Positions 7,819-15,703 of a stretch of 64,000 nt of DNA are shown in pieces; position 1 is the stretch's first letter; the number at the start of each line of letters is the position of its first letter. The stretch spans positions 1,276,001 to 1,340,000 of the forward strand of contig NZ_JACHMZ010000001.1 in NCBI RefSeq assembly GCF_014205165.1. The letters run 5' to 3'. Origin of the DNA: Micromonospora carbonacea. GTDB taxonomy: Bacteria > Actinomycetota > Actinomycetes > Mycobacteriales > Micromonosporaceae. Position numbers and translations under genes: made by a program. The notes beneath the pieces were generated by a model. That model made no database searches. It was not told where the DNA came from and worked only from the letters and a program-made list of their open reading frames with translations.

Positions 7819-8724
7819 TCAGGCTGTCGGAGGTGGGGTGGGCAGGGCGTCCACGACCAGCACGCCGCTGCCGGGCCGGACCTCGGCGAGCAGTTGGCGC
7901 TGGCCGCTGCGGGTCAGCCGGATACAGCCGTTGGTGACGTCCTCGCCGAGGGTGTCGTCGTCCTGCCAGGCGTGCAGGCCGATGTGCGCGCCGGCCAGGC
8001 CCGGTGGGATGGCGTCCGGGTCGTCGGGGATCGCGCCGAGGGCGAAGACGTCGACGCCGCCGTACACGGCCTCGGGTGGCGGCGTGCGGCCGAGCACGAA
8101 GGTGCGGCCCAGCGGGGTCTCCTGGCCGCGCATGCCGAGGCTGACCGGCCACGATCGCACGGCGTGTCCGTCGCGGAACCAGGTGAGCCGGTGCGGCCGG
8201 CGCTCCACGACGATCTGGTCGCGCAGCGGCACGGTGGCCCAGTCGCCGTCGGGCGGCAGCCAGGCGATCCGCCGGGTGGCCGAGGGCAGCAGCACGGCCG
8301 TCCAGCCGGTGCGGCGCTCGACGATCGGCACGGTCACCTCGACGCCGTTGATGGTGGGGGCGAGGAAGGCCAGCGGCCGGCCGCCGGGCGCGTCGTAGGC
8401 GGCGACCTTGCGGGTCGGCGTCAGCCCTTCCGTGAGCGGGGTGGCGTCGGACGGGCTCGGGTCGGCGGGGAAGCCGGCGGGCGCCGGGTCGTAGGTCACG
8501 ACCGGCAGGGTGGCCGGCGCGGGCGCGGCGGTGGGCACCGGCTCGCCGGTGGGCGCGGCCGCCGTGACGGGCGCGGTGGGGGCGGCGGGCGGCGGGGACA
8601 CCCGGGCCGGCTCCGGGGTGAGCGCCCGGGCCGTGACCAGGCCGGTCGCCAGAAGCAGGGGTACGCCGAGCGCGGCGGCCAGCCAGCCCAGCCCCCACCG
8701 CGACACAATCCGGTCAAACAGCAC
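7819..8724 (-). CDS. L,D-transpeptidase (YkuD family), membrane-anchored
   Basis: 301 residues. An N-terminal anchor or signal segment (about residues 10-35) is followed by a Pro/Ala-rich linker and a YkuD domain. The catalytic motif is complete: His251 in HIGLHAWQD, then NGCIRL with nucleophile Cys267. The enzyme should form 3-3 cross-links in peptidoglycan or attach proteins to it, outside the membrane, using meso-diaminopimelate donors. It is a single-gene unit: the gene downstream is on the other strand, and upstream lie a repeat element and the amylase gene. Confidence 0.92.
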   Translation of the reverse strand: MLFDRIVSRWGLGWLAAALGVPLLLATGLVTARALTPEPARVSPPPAAPTAPVTAAAPTGEPVPTAAPAPATLPVVTYDPAPAGFPADPSPSDATPLTEGLTPTRKVAAYDAPGGRPLAFLAPTINGVEVTVPIVERRTGWTAVLLPSATRRIAWLPPDGDWATVPLRDQIVVERRPHRLTWFRDGHAVRSWPVSLGMRGQETPLGRTFVLGRTPPPEAVYGGVDVFALGAIPDDPDAIPPGLAGAHIGLHAWQDDDTLGEDVTNGCIRLTRSGQRQLLAEVRPGSGVLVVDALPTPPPTA

Positions 8725-8768
8725 AAAACGTACTGTAGGCGTTGGTGGGCGGCGGCGGGGGGTGATTG

Positions 8769-8820
8769 CAGGGGCCCCCTCCTATGCAGAAAGCGTTAAG
8801 AAGGGGCCCTTCCTTGCACC
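8769..8820. repeat. Dispersed double-palindrome repeat, copy 1
   Basis: Two GGGGCCC palindromes flank the linker TATGCAGAAAGCGTTAAG, in plus orientation. The element lies 29 bp past the stop of the leftward amylase gene. It belongs to the same family as the elements near 15.6, 18.5, 24.6, 37.4, 44.1, 49.7 and 61.8 kb. It could fold as one or two hairpins and act as a terminator. Confidence 0.85.
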
Positions 8821-8848
8821 TCGGCGCGCCGTGCGCGGCGCGCTCAGC

Positions 8849-10297
8849 TCAGCTCAGCTTGGCGGCGGTGTGGATGGCTATCGCGTCGTGGGCCGGGACG
8901 TTCGCCGTGAACCAGCCGTTCGCGTCCACCGTGATCACCGGGCCGCTGCACGTGCCGCCCGTGAAGTCGCCGTGGATCACGTCGCAGTACCGGCCGGCGG
9001 GCAGCCCCGTGTAGTACGAGCGCCCCGTGACCGCCGCGTCCTCGTCGTTCATCGTGAGGTAGCCCTTGCCGGCGCGGCTGAACGCGATGTGGTTGTTGCC
9101 GTTGTCGTACCAGTTGGCGACGCCCGCGCCCTGGGTGGCGTTGGCGAAGCCGACCATGTTGGCGACGACCCGCCAGCGGTGCTCGCACTCCCAGCCCGCG
9201 TAGCAGGTGGTGTTCAGGGTCTTGTTGTCGGCGTCGGAGGGCGGGCCGGCGTCCCGGTCGCTGAAGGTGTAGCTGGACATGACCGTGGGGGAGCCGTACG
9301 GCCAGGCCAGCATGAAGGCGTTGGCCAGGGCGTAGATGCCCCGGTCGCGGTAGGTGAGCACCCCGCCGACGTCGCGCTGGGTGTCGTGGTTGTCGACGAA
9401 GACCGCCGCCGAGCCGCTGGGCAGGTGGCCCCACCCCTCGCCGAAGTTCTTCAGGTACGCGAGCTTCTCGCTGCGGAACACCCGGGCGAGGTCCTTGCCG
9501 TAGCGGAACTCGTGCACGTCGCCGTTGCCGGTGTACTCGGTCGGCTGGATCGGCTCGCCCGCGCCGTAGATGACCTCCTGCACGAGGTACGCCGGGCGGG
9601 ACAGCTTGCCCTTGATGGCGGCGATGTCGGCGGCCGGCATGTGCTTGCTGGCGTCGAGGCGGAACCCGTCGACGCCGAGGGAGAGCAGGTCGTTGAGGTA
9701 CCCGGCGATCCTCGACCGGACGTAGTCGGACCCGGTGGCGAGGTCCGACAGGTTGACCAGCTCGCAGTTCTGCACCTCGTACCGGTCGTTGTAGTTGGCG
9801 ATGTCGTCGCCGCCGTTACGCCCGCAGTGGTGGAAATCCTGCGTCTGGTAGATGCCGGGGTAGTCGTAGTGACCGTAGGAGGAGCCGGCCCAGCCGGTGC
9901 CCCCGGCGTCCTGGCCGGACATGTGGTTGACGACGGCGTCGACGATCACCTTCACACCGGCGGCGTGGCAGGTGTTCACCATGGACTGGAACTGCGCCCG
10001 GGTGCCCTTGCGGGACTCGATGCGGTAGCTGACCGGCTGGTACGCCAGCCACCACTGGTTGCCCCGGACGTGCTCCTGGGGCGGGGAGACCTGCACGTAG
10101 CCGTAGCCGGCCGGGCCGAGCACGGTCGTGCACTCGTTGGCCACCGACGGCCAGTTCCACTCGAACAGGTTGGCGATGACCTTCTTCGTGCCGGACGGGG
10201 CGGCGGCGGCCGGGGGCGCCGCCACGGCGGTCGGTGCGAGCAGGCCGGCGATCACGCCCAGGGCGAGGACCGCCGAGCGGCATCGGCGTCGATGCAT
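8849..10297 (-). CDS. Secreted alpha-amylase (GH13)
   Basis: 482 residues. A signal peptide spans about residues 1-33 (basic start, AVAAPPAAAAP region). The GH13 barrel carries the four classical regions: DAVVNH at 120-125, GFRLDASKH with nucleophile Asp215, acid Glu241 in LVQEVIYG, and FVDNHD with Asp305. The C-terminal all-beta amylase domain ends the protein; no starch-binding module follows. The sequence is of the animal/Streptomyces type. It hydrolyses alpha-1,4 bonds in starch outside the cell. It is transcribed alone; its promoter region, shared divergently with the cytochrome-like gene, contains GAAATTTTC, a possible operator. Confidence 0.95.
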   Translation of the reverse strand: MHRRRCRSAVLALGVIAGLLAPTAVAAPPAAAAPSGTKKVIANLFEWNWPSVANECTTVLGPAGYGYVQVSPPQEHVRGNQWWLAYQPVSYRIESRKGTRAQFQSMVNTCHAAGVKVIVDAVVNHMSGQDAGGTGWAGSSYGHYDYPGIYQTQDFHHCGRNGGDDIANYNDRYEVQNCELVNLSDLATGSDYVRSRIAGYLNDLLSLGVDGFRLDASKHMPAADIAAIKGKLSRPAYLVQEVIYGAGEPIQPTEYTGNGDVHEFRYGKDLARVFRSEKLAYLKNFGEGWGHLPSGSAAVFVDNHDTQRDVGGVLTYRDRGIYALANAFMLAWPYGSPTVMSSYTFSDRDAGPPSDADNKTLNTTCYAGWECEHRWRVVANMVGFANATQGAGVANWYDNGNNHIAFSRAGKGYLTMNDEDAAVTGRSYYTGLPAGRYCDVIHGDFTGGTCSGPVITVDANGWFTANVPAHDAIAIHTAAKLS

Positions 10298-10609
10298 CGG
10301 GGACTCCTGACGGGGGTCGGGGGAGGGGGGAGGGTGCGGCGGTCTGGACTGCTGCTTGCCGGCATCTTGCAGTCAGGATTGAAATTTTCGGAAAGGTTAC
10401 AAGCGCGTTGCGGCGGGTGTCAACGGATGGACGGGCGTCGCTGCGCGGGGCGCCCTACACGCAGCCCACGGCGGAACGGTTCGACGGCACCACGGAAAAA
10501 GCCCGGGAAAATTCACGGCCCGGCTGATCCGTTGAACCCGGTGCTCCGTACTCGATGGGGGAGCAGGGTCGGCCGGTGGGGGCGCCGCCGCTACACGATC
10601 GAGGAGCAG
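10298..10609. promoter_or_regulatory. Divergent promoter region of amylase and the redox unit
   Basis: 312 bp with no gene. At 10362-10400 the sequence becomes AT-richer (CATCTTGCAGTCAGG, GAAATTTTCGGAAAGG) and includes the inverted repeat GAAA-T-TTTC at 10381-10389. Such AT-rich palindromes upstream of secreted glycosidase genes are typical LacI-family operator positions; that role is inferred. Two short G-rich runs follow toward the amylase start. Confidence 0.4.
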
Positions 10610-12418
10610 ATGGCTCGGGCACAGCAGAACACCAAGGCCACGACCGTCCGTACCACGAGCAGCAGCCGCGGGGTGCGGACCAGGTCCAAGACCTCCGTCG
10701 CGCTGATGGCCGGGTCGGCGCTCGCGATCGTCTGGGCCGGCATCGAGCTGGCCGGCGCCGGCACGGCGATGTACGCCTACGGCTTCTTCTTCACCGAGTT
10801 CTTCGCCGGCGTCGTCGCCCTGGTGTCGCTCAGCCTCACCGTGATGATGGGCCTGCTCGCCACCGACCGGCTCGTGCTGCGCATCCCGCACCGGGTGCTC
10901 CTCCAGTCGGCGCACCGGGCCACCGGCATCCTCGGCGTCGCCGGGCTGGTGTTCCACGTCATCACCAAGATCGCTATCGGCCGGGCCGGGCCCACCGACG
11001 CCCTCGTGCCGTTCATCGGGGGGCGGGGGCTCTACGTCGGGCTCGGCACGGTGGCGTCGTTCCTCATGGTCAGCGTGCTGTGGACCGGCATCATCCGGGC
11101 CCGGTTCGTCGGTGTCGGCCCCAAGTGGTTCTGGCGGGGGCTGCACTCGATGGCGTACCTGGCGTGGCCGTTCGCCCTGTTCCACGGTCTGAACGCGGGC
11201 CGGCCGGCGGCGTCCTGGGTGACCCTGAGCTACTTCGCCTGCGTGCTGCTCGTGGTGCTGGCGCTGATGGTCCGGCTCTCCGTGCACCTCGGCAAGCGCA
11301 GCCGCGAGCAGCACCAGGCCGCCGCCCTGAACAAGGCGATGGCCGGCAAGTCCACCGACGACGGCAAGACGACCACGCTGCTGCTCAGCAAGATCGGCCG
11401 CAAGCGCGACGACGCCGAGGAGAAGCGCGACACCCGCGCCGGGCGCGCCCGCGTCGCCGGCGGCTGGGCGGAGACCACCGCCACCACCGGCTCCTGGGCG
11501 ATGCCGACCGGCACCGCCCGCGGGCGACGCGACCCCGAGCGGTTCACCGTGCCGGTGGTGCCCGAGCCGGGCACCCTGCGCGAGCCGGTACGGCCCACCC
11601 GCCGCCGCGACGAGGAACTGGACGCCCCGGCCCGGCGCGGCGAGCGCGAGCTGGAGCCCATCTCCCGACGTACCGCCGAGCCGGCCCCCGACCGGTCGAG
11701 CCGGCGGCGGCGCGACGCGGACGCCCCCGTCTCCGCCCCCCGCCGCTCGCGCTCGGAGGAGGACGTCGCCCCGGTCTCCAGTCCCCGCCGCTCCCGCCGC
11801 GACGAGGACGTCGCCCCGGTGTCGGGCGGTCGCCGGGCGCGCTACGACGAGGACGTCGCACCCGTGTCCGGTGGCCGGCGCTCCCGCTACGACGAGGACG
11901 CGGCCCCGGTGTCGGGCGGTCGCCGGGCGCGCTACGACGACGAGGTCGCCCCCGTGTCGGGCGGCCGGCGCTCCCGCTACGACGAGGACGTCGCCCCGGT
12001 GTCGCCCGGCCGGCGCTCGCGCCGCGACGACGACCTCGTCGCCCGCTACTCCTCGCCGCCACAGCGCGCCGAAGAGCCCGAGGAGCCGTGGGACAGCCCG
12101 CGCCGCTGGGAGTCCTCGACGCCCGTCTCCGCCGAACCGATCTCCGCGACCCCGCGCAGCGGGTCCGGCCGGCACAGTGTCGACGACGAGCTCCCGGAGG
12201 AGCCCGACTACTGGCGGCCCCCGGCCCGGTTCGTCGCCGAGGACCTGCCGCCCATGGACGACACCCCGACCCTGGTCGACCTGGCCTCCCGGCGGGCGCT
12301 GCGGGCCGCCGGGGACGGCCGGCCCGGCCGCCGCAAGCGGGACCGGGACCGCGACCGGGCCAACGCCGACGCCGTCGACGGCGCGTACTGGGCCGGGCTG
12401 CGGGGTGAGGCGAAGTGA
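10610..12418 (+). CDS. Di-haem cytochrome b / ferric reductase-like membrane protein with long repetitive C-terminal tail
   Basis: 602 residues. About six membrane helices occupy residues 28-225. Two histidine pairs suit two stacked b haems: His102/His116 (SAHRATGILGVAGLVFHV) and His179/His192 (LHSMAYLAWPFALFH), as in ferric-reductase or cytochrome b561-like proteins. The remaining 370 residues are a charged tail with seven imperfect 15-residue repeats (core RRSRYDEDVAPVSGG) at about residues 376-478. The tail is probably disordered and cytoplasmic. The stop overlaps the start of the NuoF-like gene, so the two proteins probably pass electrons to each other. GAGGAG precedes the ATG at short spacing. 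Confidence 0.8.
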   Translation: MARAQQNTKATTVRTTSSSRGVRTRSKTSVALMAGSALAIVWAGIELAGAGTAMYAYGFFFTEFFAGVVALVSLSLTVMMGLLATDRLVLRIPHRVLLQSAHRATGILGVAGLVFHVITKIAIGRAGPTDALVPFIGGRGLYVGLGTVASFLMVSVLWTGIIRARFVGVGPKWFWRGLHSMAYLAWPFALFHGLNAGRPAASWVTLSYFACVLLVVLALMVRLSVHLGKRSREQHQAAALNKAMAGKSTDDGKTTTLLLSKIGRKRDDAEEKRDTRAGRARVAGGWAETTATTGSWAMPTGTARGRRDPERFTVPVVPEPGTLREPVRPTRRRDEELDAPARRGERELEPISRRTAEPAPDRSSRRRRDADAPVSAPRRSRSEEDVAPVSSPRRSRRDEDVAPVSGGRRARYDEDVAPVSGGRRSRYDEDAAPVSGGRRARYDDEVAPVSGGRRSRYDEDVAPVSPGRRSRRDDDLVARYSSPPQRAEEPEEPWDSPRRWESSTPVSAEPISATPRSGSGRHSVDDELPEEPDYWRPPARFVAEDLPPMDDTPTLVDLASRRALRAAGDGRPGRRKRDRDRDRANADAVDGAYWAGLRGEAK

Positions 12419-13881
12419 TGCGCACGACGGTGCCCCCCGTGGCGTGCGTCGGCGAGCCCCGGCTCACCGCCGGCTTCGCCGAGTTCGGCCGCCTCGACCT
12501 GATGGCCCACGAGGAGGTGCACGGCCCCATCGGGCCGATGGAGCCGGCGAACCTGCTCCGGCTCGCCGAGGCCATCCAGCTCAAGGGCAAGGGCGGGGCG
12601 GGGTTCCCGTTCGCCCGCAAGCTGCGCGCCGTGCTGGAGTCCTGCGAGCGGCAGGACGCCTCCGCCATCGTCGTGGTCAACGCCACCGAGGGCGAGCCGG
12701 CGAGCTGGAAGGACAAGGTGCTGCTCACCCGGGCCCCGCACCTCATCCTCGACGGCGCGGCCCTGGTCGCGTACGCGCTGGACGCCGACGAGATCGTCAT
12801 CGGCGTCGCCGACGACGACGTGGGCCGGCCGTCGCTGACCGAGGCGCTCCAGGAACGCCGGATGCCGGTGCCCACCAGCATCGTCACCGTGCCGCACCGG
12901 TTCATCTCCGGCGAGGGCGGCGCGCTGGTCAACGGCATCAACGGGCTGCCGCACATCCCGCCGGGCACCAAGAAGCGCTCCAGCGACTCCGGCGTCGGCG
13001 GCCTGCCCACCCTGCTGTCCAACGCCGAGACGTACGCGCAGCTCGCCGTCGCCGCCCGGCTCGGCCCGTACGAGTACGCGGCGCTCGGCACCGACGACGA
13101 ACCCGGCACCGTGCTGCTCACGGTGACCGGCTCGGCCAAGCGGCCCGCCGTCGTCGAGTGCGCGGCCGGCACCCCGCTGCGCGACATCCTCGAACTGTGC
13201 GAGGTGCCCGACGGGCCGGGCATCCTCATGGGCGGGTACCACGGCAAGTGGATCACCGCCGCGGCCGCGCAGCGGGCCGAGGTGTCCCGCAAGGGCCTCA
13301 CCGCCGTCGGCGGCACCCTCGGCGCGGGCATCATCGTGCCGCTGGCCCGCGACACCTGCCCCCTCGGCGAGGCCGCCCAGGTGGTCCGCTACCTGGCCGG
13401 CGAGTCCGCCGGGCAGTGCGGCCCCTGCAAGATGGGCCTGCCCGACCTGGCCCGCGCCGTCGACCTGGCCGTCTCCGGCAGCGCCCCCGTCGAGATCGTC
13501 CGCGCCGCCGCCGGGGACGTGAAGGGCCGCGGCGCGTGCAGCCACCCCGACGGCACCGCCCGGTTCGCCCTCTCCGCCATGGAGGTCTTCGCCGACGACC
13601 TGAAGCTGCACACCACGGGCGAGGGGTGCGGCAAGCGGACCAAGGGCGTCATGGGCCTGCCCGGCGCACCCGACGCCGACCCGAGGAAGCTGACCCTGGA
13701 CTGGTCCCGGTGCGACGGTCACGGGCTCTGCGCCCACGTCGTGCCCGACTTCATCCGGCTCGACGGCAACGGCTACCCCGCCTTCCCCACCACCCCCGTG
13801 CCGACCTGGCTGCGGGAGGGCGCCATGAAGGCCGTCAAGGTGTGCCCCGAACTCGCGCTGCGGCTGGTCAAGGCCGAGTAG
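12415..13881 (+). CDS. NuoF-like iron-sulfur flavoprotein with C-terminal ferredoxin domain
   Basis: 488 residues from the overlapping GTG (or 487 from the ATG at 12418). The FMN/NADH-binding loop KGKGGAGFPFARK is at about 57-69, then NATEGEPASWKDK, an SLBB-like stretch (VVECAAGTPLRDILEL), the iron-sulfur region GESAGQCGPCKMG and a further cysteine (GRGACSHP). A small ferredoxin-like end follows (DWSRCDGHGLCAH ... KVCPELA) with three cysteines, suggesting a [3Fe-4S] cluster. The first cysteine of the NuoF cluster motif is replaced by alanine. There is no NuoE partner. It probably carries electrons between a soluble donor and the cytochrome b-like protein encoded just upstream. Confidence 0.82.
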   Translation: MMRTTVPPVACVGEPRLTAGFAEFGRLDLMAHEEVHGPIGPMEPANLLRLAEAIQLKGKGGAGFPFARKLRAVLESCERQDASAIVVVNATEGEPASWKDKVLLTRAPHLILDGAALVAYALDADEIVIGVADDDVGRPSLTEALQERRMPVPTSIVTVPHRFISGEGGALVNGINGLPHIPPGTKKRSSDSGVGGLPTLLSNAETYAQLAVAARLGPYEYAALGTDDEPGTVLLTVTGSAKRPAVVECAAGTPLRDILELCEVPDGPGILMGGYHGKWITAAAAQRAEVSRKGLTAVGGTLGAGIIVPLARDTCPLGEAAQVVRYLAGESAGQCGPCKMGLPDLARAVDLAVSGSAPVEIVRAAAGDVKGRGACSHPDGTARFALSAMEVFADDLKLHTTGEGCGKRTKGVMGLPGAPDADPRKLTLDWSRCDGHGLCAHVVPDFIRLDGNGYPAFPTTPVPTWLREGAMKAVKVCPELALRLVKAE

Positions 13882-13959
13882 CGCACCCGGGACCGGCGGA
13901 GACCGGAGCGCCGCCGTGGTGCCCCGCCCCGCGCGGCCCGCTACCGAAGGGAGACGCGG

Positions 13960-14643
13960 ATGCGATTGTTCCGCCGGCCGTCGCGCCGCCGGACCGGCCC
14001 GGGTGGACGGTCGCCCCGCCGACGGCGGGCCGGCACAGCCGCCGCGCTGGTCGCCGCCCTGTCCGCCGCCCTGCTGGGCGCGGCGTCCTGCGCCGTCGGC
14101 CCCCCGGGACCGCCGGTCGACGCGGCCGCCGCCGCGCCCGCCGACGCCGGCGACCCCACGGCGACCCCGGCCGGCACGTCCACCGGCACGTCCACCGGCG
14201 CGCCGCCGACGCCGGCCGCCCCGGCCCGGGTGCCGGAGAGCCTCCGGTTCACCGGCACCACCCTCGACGGCAAGCCCTTCGCCGCCGCCGACCTGGCCGG
14301 CGGGCCGGTGGTGCTGTGGTTCTGGGCCCCCTGGTGCGCCACCTGCGCCAGCCAGGCGTGGACGGTCGCCGAGATCGCCCCGCAGTACCGTGACCGGGTG
14401 CCGATCGTCGGCGTCGCCGGCCTCGGCCAGCGCACGGCGATGCGGGACTTCGTGACCGAGTTCGAGCTGGGCGGCACCCTCCAGCTCGACGACCGGGCCG
14501 GCACGCTGTGGCGGCGCTTCGAGGTCGTCGAGCAGAGCACGTTCCTGATCATCGACCGGGACGGGAAGGTGATCCACCAGGGCTTCCTCGACGGGGAGGA
14601 CCTCACCCGCCGGGTCGCCGCCCTGGCCGCCCAGGCCGGCTGA
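13960..14643 (+). CDS. TlpA/ResA-like thioredoxin-fold protein, exported
   Basis: 227 residues. A basic N-terminus and one hydrophobic helix (about 27-47, ending AASC) form a signal anchor or weak lipobox, then an Ala/Pro/Thr linker. The thioredoxin fold from about residue 85 has the active site FWAPWCATCASQ, both cysteines present. It would reduce disulfides, for example apocytochrome haem sites, outside the membrane. GAAGGGAG precedes the ATG. It is followed by a 36-codon reading frame and a CcdA-like gene, joined by TGATG overlaps; CcdA is the usual electron supplier for TlpA proteins. Confidence 0.87.
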   Translation: MRLFRRPSRRRTGPGGRSPRRRRAGTAAALVAALSAALLGAASCAVGPPGPPVDAAAAAPADAGDPTATPAGTSTGTSTGAPPTPAAPARVPESLRFTGTTLDGKPFAAADLAGGPVVLWFWAPWCATCASQAWTVAEIAPQYRDRVPIVGVAGLGQRTAMRDFVTEFELGGTLQLDDRAGTLWRRFEVVEQSTFLIIDRDGKVIHQGFLDGEDLTRRVAALAAQAG

Positions 14644-14753
14644 TGGCCGCCCCGCTCCTGCCGCCGGTCGGCCTGGCCGTCCCGCCGCTGGCCGTCCCGC
14701 TGCTGACCGCCCCGGCCCTGGCCGTCCCGCTGCTGACCGCCCCGGCCGCCTGA
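14643..14753 (+). CDS. Possible 36-codon coupling ORF between the TlpA-like and CcdA-like genes
   Basis: A short frame whose ATG overlaps the TlpA-like stop (TGATG) and whose stop overlaps the CcdA-like start (TGATG). It would encode 36 residues made of Ala, Leu, Pro and Val, with a perfect tandem 30-bp repeat (14688-14717 and 14718-14747). It may only pass ribosomes to the next gene, or encode a small membrane peptide. Repeat expansion could also have made it by chance. Confidence 0.35.
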   Translation: MAAPLLPPVGLAVPPLAVPLLTAPALAVPLLTAPAA

Positions 14754-15703
14754 TGGACGCCCCGCTGCTGCTGGCGCTGACCGCCGGGATGCTCGGCGCG
14801 GTCAACCCGTGCGGGTTCGCGATGCTGCCCGCGTACCTGTCGATCCTGGTGGCCGGGCCCGGCGACGGACGCGGCGCCGTCGGCCGGGCGCTCACCGCCG
14901 CCGCCGGCCTCACCTGCGGCTACGTGCTGGTCTTCGGCGCGTTCGGGCTGGCCTTCGCGCCGCTGGCCGGCTGGCTGCGCCCCCGGCTGCCCTGGCTCAC
15001 CGTCACCCTCGGCGTGGGGCTGGTGCTGCTCGGCTTATGGCTGCTCGCCGGCCGGCGGCTGCCCACCCCGCGCCCGCTGACCCGCGCGCCCCGGCTGACC
15101 CGCACGCTGCCGTCGACGGTGCTGTTCGGCGCGGCGTACGCGCTGGCGTCGCTGACCTGCTCCATCGCCCCGTTCCTGGCGATCGTGGCGACCAGCCTCC
15201 AGGCCGGCTCGACGCCGCGCGGGCTGGCGCTGTTCGTCGCGTACGCCCTCGGGATGGGCCTCGTGGTGGCCGTGGCCGCCCTCGGCGTGGCGCTGCTGCG
15301 CGACCGGGTGGTCGCCCGGCTGCGCGGGACCGGCCGGTGGGTGCCCCGGCTCAGCGGGCTGGTGCTGCTGGCCGCCGGCGGCTACGTCGGCTGGTACGGC
15401 TGGTACGAGGTGCGGCTCGCCGAGGGCCGGCACGACGCGTTCGGCGACCCGGTGGTGGTCGCCGCGGCCCGCGTCCAGCAGGCCCTCGTCGGCGCGCTGG
15501 ACGCGGCCGGACCCGGGCTGCTGGCCGCCGCCCTCGTTGCCCTCGCTGCGCTCGGGGTAAGGAAGGGCCCCCTGTTAACGCATTCTGTAGAGCAGGGGCC
15601 CCTTCTTAACGCCTCCGGCAGGGCACGGGGGCGTAACGAAAGCGGCGGGGGCCGGGTTACCCCGACCCCCGCCGACGGTGTGACGGTCAGCGACCCGGCG
15701 TGA
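14753..15703 (+). CDS. CcdA/DsbD-like cytochrome c biogenesis membrane protein
   Basis: 316 residues with about six membrane helices. The two conserved cysteines lie in AVNPCGFAMLPAYLS and SLTCSIAPFLAI, so it should move reducing equivalents from cytoplasmic thioredoxin to the TlpA-like protein encoded just before it. The membrane part ends near residue 268 (AALVALAALGV). From residue 269 the frame runs through a dispersed repeat, giving a tail RKGPLLTHSVEQGPLLNAS and further hydrophilic residues that are not part of the family. Two TTA leucine codons occur, at 15035 and 15575. The 3' end overlaps serS on the other strand by 17 bp. Confidence 0.85.
   Translation: MDAPLLLALTAGMLGAVNPCGFAMLPAYLSILVAGPGDGRGAVGRALTAAAGLTCGYVLVFGAFGLAFAPLAGWLRPRLPWLTVTLGVGLVLLGLWLLAGRRLPTPRPLTRAPRLTRTLPSTVLFGAAYALASLTCSIAPFLAIVATSLQAGSTPRGLALFVAYALGMGLVVAVAALGVALLRDRVVARLRGTGRWVPRLSGLVLLAAGGYVGWYGWYEVRLAEGRHDAFGDPVVVAAARVQQALVGALDAAGPGLLAAALVALAALGVRKGPLLTHSVEQGPLLNASGRARGRNESGGGRVTPTPADGVTVSDPA
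15559..15611. repeat. Dispersed double-palindrome repeat, copy 2, inside the CcdA-like coding region
   Basis: Minus orientation: GGAAGGGCCCCC, the linker TGTTAACGCATTCTGTAG, then GCAGGGGCCCCTTC. It is read in frame as the C-terminal tail of the CcdA-like protein. It lies about 75 bp from the stop of the convergent serS gene, so it still sits near two gene ends, like the other copies. Confidence 0.85.
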
